Positions 4,854 through 5,948 of a stretch of DNA of 5,948 nt are shown one piece after another. Origin of the DNA: Planctomycetia bacterium (GTDB taxonomy: Bacteria > Planctomycetota > UBA1135 > GCA-002686595); the NCBI GenBank assembly GCA_005778045.1, contig SXKQ01000198.1:1-5948 (forward strand). The letters run 5' to 3'. Positions within the stretch are counted from its first letter, which is position 1. Each line of letters begins with the position of its first letter. The notes beneath the pieces are model-generated. The model was given only the letters and a program-made list of their open reading frames with translations, was not told the origin of the DNA and made no database searches. The position numbers were made by a program, and so were the translations under genes.

Positions 4854-5948
4854 ATGGATCTCGCATCGCAGGCCACGTCGCAGAAGCTCAGCCAAGTCGA
4901 ACTCCAGCCGCAGCAGCCGCCGCACGGCGAAGCCGCGCGCCGTGCCGCCGTCACCGCCACGGGTGAGACGCGCATGCGCGTGCGCAAGCGCGCCGGCGAG
5001 TTCGAGCCCGTCGACGTGACGAAGATCGTGCGCGCCGTCGAGCGCTGTGCGGCTGGCCTCACCGAGGTCGACTCGATGCGCATCGCCACGCGCACGATCT
5101 CGGGCCTCTACGACGGCGCCACCACGCGCGAGCTCGACCAGCTCTCGATCCAGACCGCCGCCTCCCTGATCGCCGAGGAGCCGCAGTACTCGCGCCTCGC
5201 CGCGCGCCTGCTCGGCGCCTTCATCGACAAGGAAGTGCACAACCAGAACATCATGAGCTTCTCCCAGTCGGTGCGCGCCGCTCACGGGCACGGGCTCGTG
5301 TCGAAGGCGACGGCCGACTTCGTGGCGCAGCACTCTCGCAAGCTCGACCAGGCCGTGATCGCAGAGAACAACGACCTGTTCGAGTACTTCGGCCTGCGCA
5401 CGGTGTACGACCGCTACCTGCTCGTGAACCCGAACTCGCGTGAGGCGCTCGAGACGCCTCAGTACTTCTTCCTGCGCGTGGCCTGCGGCCTGTCGCAGAA
5501 CCCCAAGGAGGCGATCGAGTTCTACCAGTTGATCAGCTCGCTCGACTATCTGCCGAGCTCGCCGACGCTGTTCAACTCCGGTTCGGTCCGCTCGCAGCTC
5601 TCGTCTTGCTACCTGCTCGACTCGCCGCTCGACGATCTGGCCTCGATCTACTCCAAGTACGCGGACGTGGCGCAGCTCTCCAAGTACGCCGGCGGCATCG
5701 GCCTTTCGTACAGCCGCGTGCGCGCCCGCGGCTCGCTGATCCGCGGCACCAACGGCCACTCCAACGGCATCGTGCCGTGGCTCAAGACCCTCGACAGCTC
5801 GGTCGCGGCCGTGAACCAGGGCGGCCGTCGCAAGGGCGCCTGCTGCGTGTACCTCGAGACGTGGCACGCCGACATCGAGGACTTCCTCGAGCTGCGCGAC
5901 AACACCGGCGACGAGGCGCGCCGCACCCACAACCTCAACCTCGCCAAC
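4854..5948 (+). CDS. nrdA: ribonucleoside-diphosphate reductase class I, alpha subunit (N-terminal 365 codons; runs off right edge)
   Basis: This is the large catalytic subunit of class I ribonucleotide reductase, which reduces ribonucleotides to deoxyribonucleotides with a radical-generating beta subunit (NrdB, not in the window). After a variable tail (1-39), residues about 40-125 form a single ATP-cone (MRVRKRAGEFEPVDVTKIVRAV, then QTAASLIAEEPQYSRLAARLLGAF), the overall-activity site that senses ATP and dATP. The catalytic domain follows with SSPTLFNSG (235-243), QLSSCYL (248-254, C252 being the first of the redox-active cysteine pair), SKYAGGIG (276-283), IRGTNGHSNGIVPWLK (296-311), AVNQGGRRKGA (319-329) and ETWHADIEDFLELRDNTGD (335-353). 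These are closer to the Chlamydia-like class I group than to E. coli NrdA. The thiyl cysteine and its partner lie beyond the edge. The start at 4854 is firm: the upstream frame has a stop at 4749 and no other start between. Purine-rich AGAGAAG lies 4 nt upstream. Confidence 0.96.
   Translation, partial: MDLASQATSQKLSQVELQPQQPPHGEAARRAAVTATGETRMRVRKRAGEFEPVDVTKIVRAVERCAAGLTEVDSMRIATRTISGLYDGATTRELDQLSIQTAASLIAEEPQYSRLAARLLGAFIDKEVHNQNIMSFSQSVRAAHGHGLVSKATADFVAQHSRKLDQAVIAENNDLFEYFGLRTVYDRYLLVNPNSREALETPQYFFLRVACGLSQNPKEAIEFYQLISSLDYLPSSPTLFNSGSVRSQLSSCYLLDSPLDDLASIYSKYADVAQLSKYAGGIGLSYSRVRARGSLIRGTNGHSNGIVPWLKTLDSSVAAVNQGGRRKGACCVYLETWHADIEDFLELRDNTGDEARRTHNLNLAN

Noticed and set aside
4611..5930. 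A 439-codon minus-strand open frame across nrdA
   Set aside because: It lies antisense to unmistakable nrdA coding sequence. Only its last 31 codons fall outside nrdA, and those are treated separately as a weak finding.

Overview
The window comes from the chromosome of a high-GC bacterium. Real genes show very strong G/C preference at third codon positions and are tightly packed. The phylum cannot be fixed from the sequence alone. Three weak hints point toward Planctomycetota or a neighbouring high-GC phylum such as Myxococcota: a class I ribonucleotide reductase large subunit of the Chlamydia-like type (QLSSCYL, AVNQGGRRKGA, ETWHADIEDFLELRDNTGD), a DUF4870-type membrane protein, and an orphan two-helix membrane protein with 'GxFV[K/R]' motifs. 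This placement is inference.

Layout, left to right. (1) Positions 1-81, minus strand: the first 27 codons of carB, which continues beyond the left edge. (2) 82-310: a non-coding carB upstream region with a small three-part inverted repeat. (3) 311-571, plus strand: a small protein with one membrane helix and a coiled coil, ending one base from the end of the convergent aroB. (4) 573-3762, minus strand: a compact three-gene operon transcribed in the order class-I glutamine amidotransferase/peptidase C26 hydrolase, then a 457-residue two-helix membrane protein, then aroB. The genes are separated by 2 nt and then overlap by 4 nt. aroB starts with TTG inside the overlap, so translational coupling is likely. 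(5) 3809-4252, minus strand: a DUF4870 membrane protein 46 nt upstream of that operon. (6) 4253-4853: a 601-bp divergent intergenic region with a strikingly AT-rich island and several potential RNA hairpins. It probably holds the promoters of both flanking genes and a long nrdA leader. (7) 4854-5948, plus strand: the 5' part of nrdA (365 codons, running off the right edge), with an N-terminal ATP-cone.

Functionally this is mostly housekeeping: carbamoyl phosphate synthesis (carB), the second step of the shikimate pathway (aroB) and deoxyribonucleotide synthesis (nrdA). These are mixed with poorly characterised membrane proteins. I see no tRNA, rRNA, CRISPR array, insertion sequence or phage gene, and no convincing new multi-gene system. 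The points most worth a second look are the structured leader upstream of nrdA, the altered motifs in an otherwise intact AroB, the repeated motif in the 457-residue membrane protein, and a possible leaderless promoter ahead of the amidotransferase gene.
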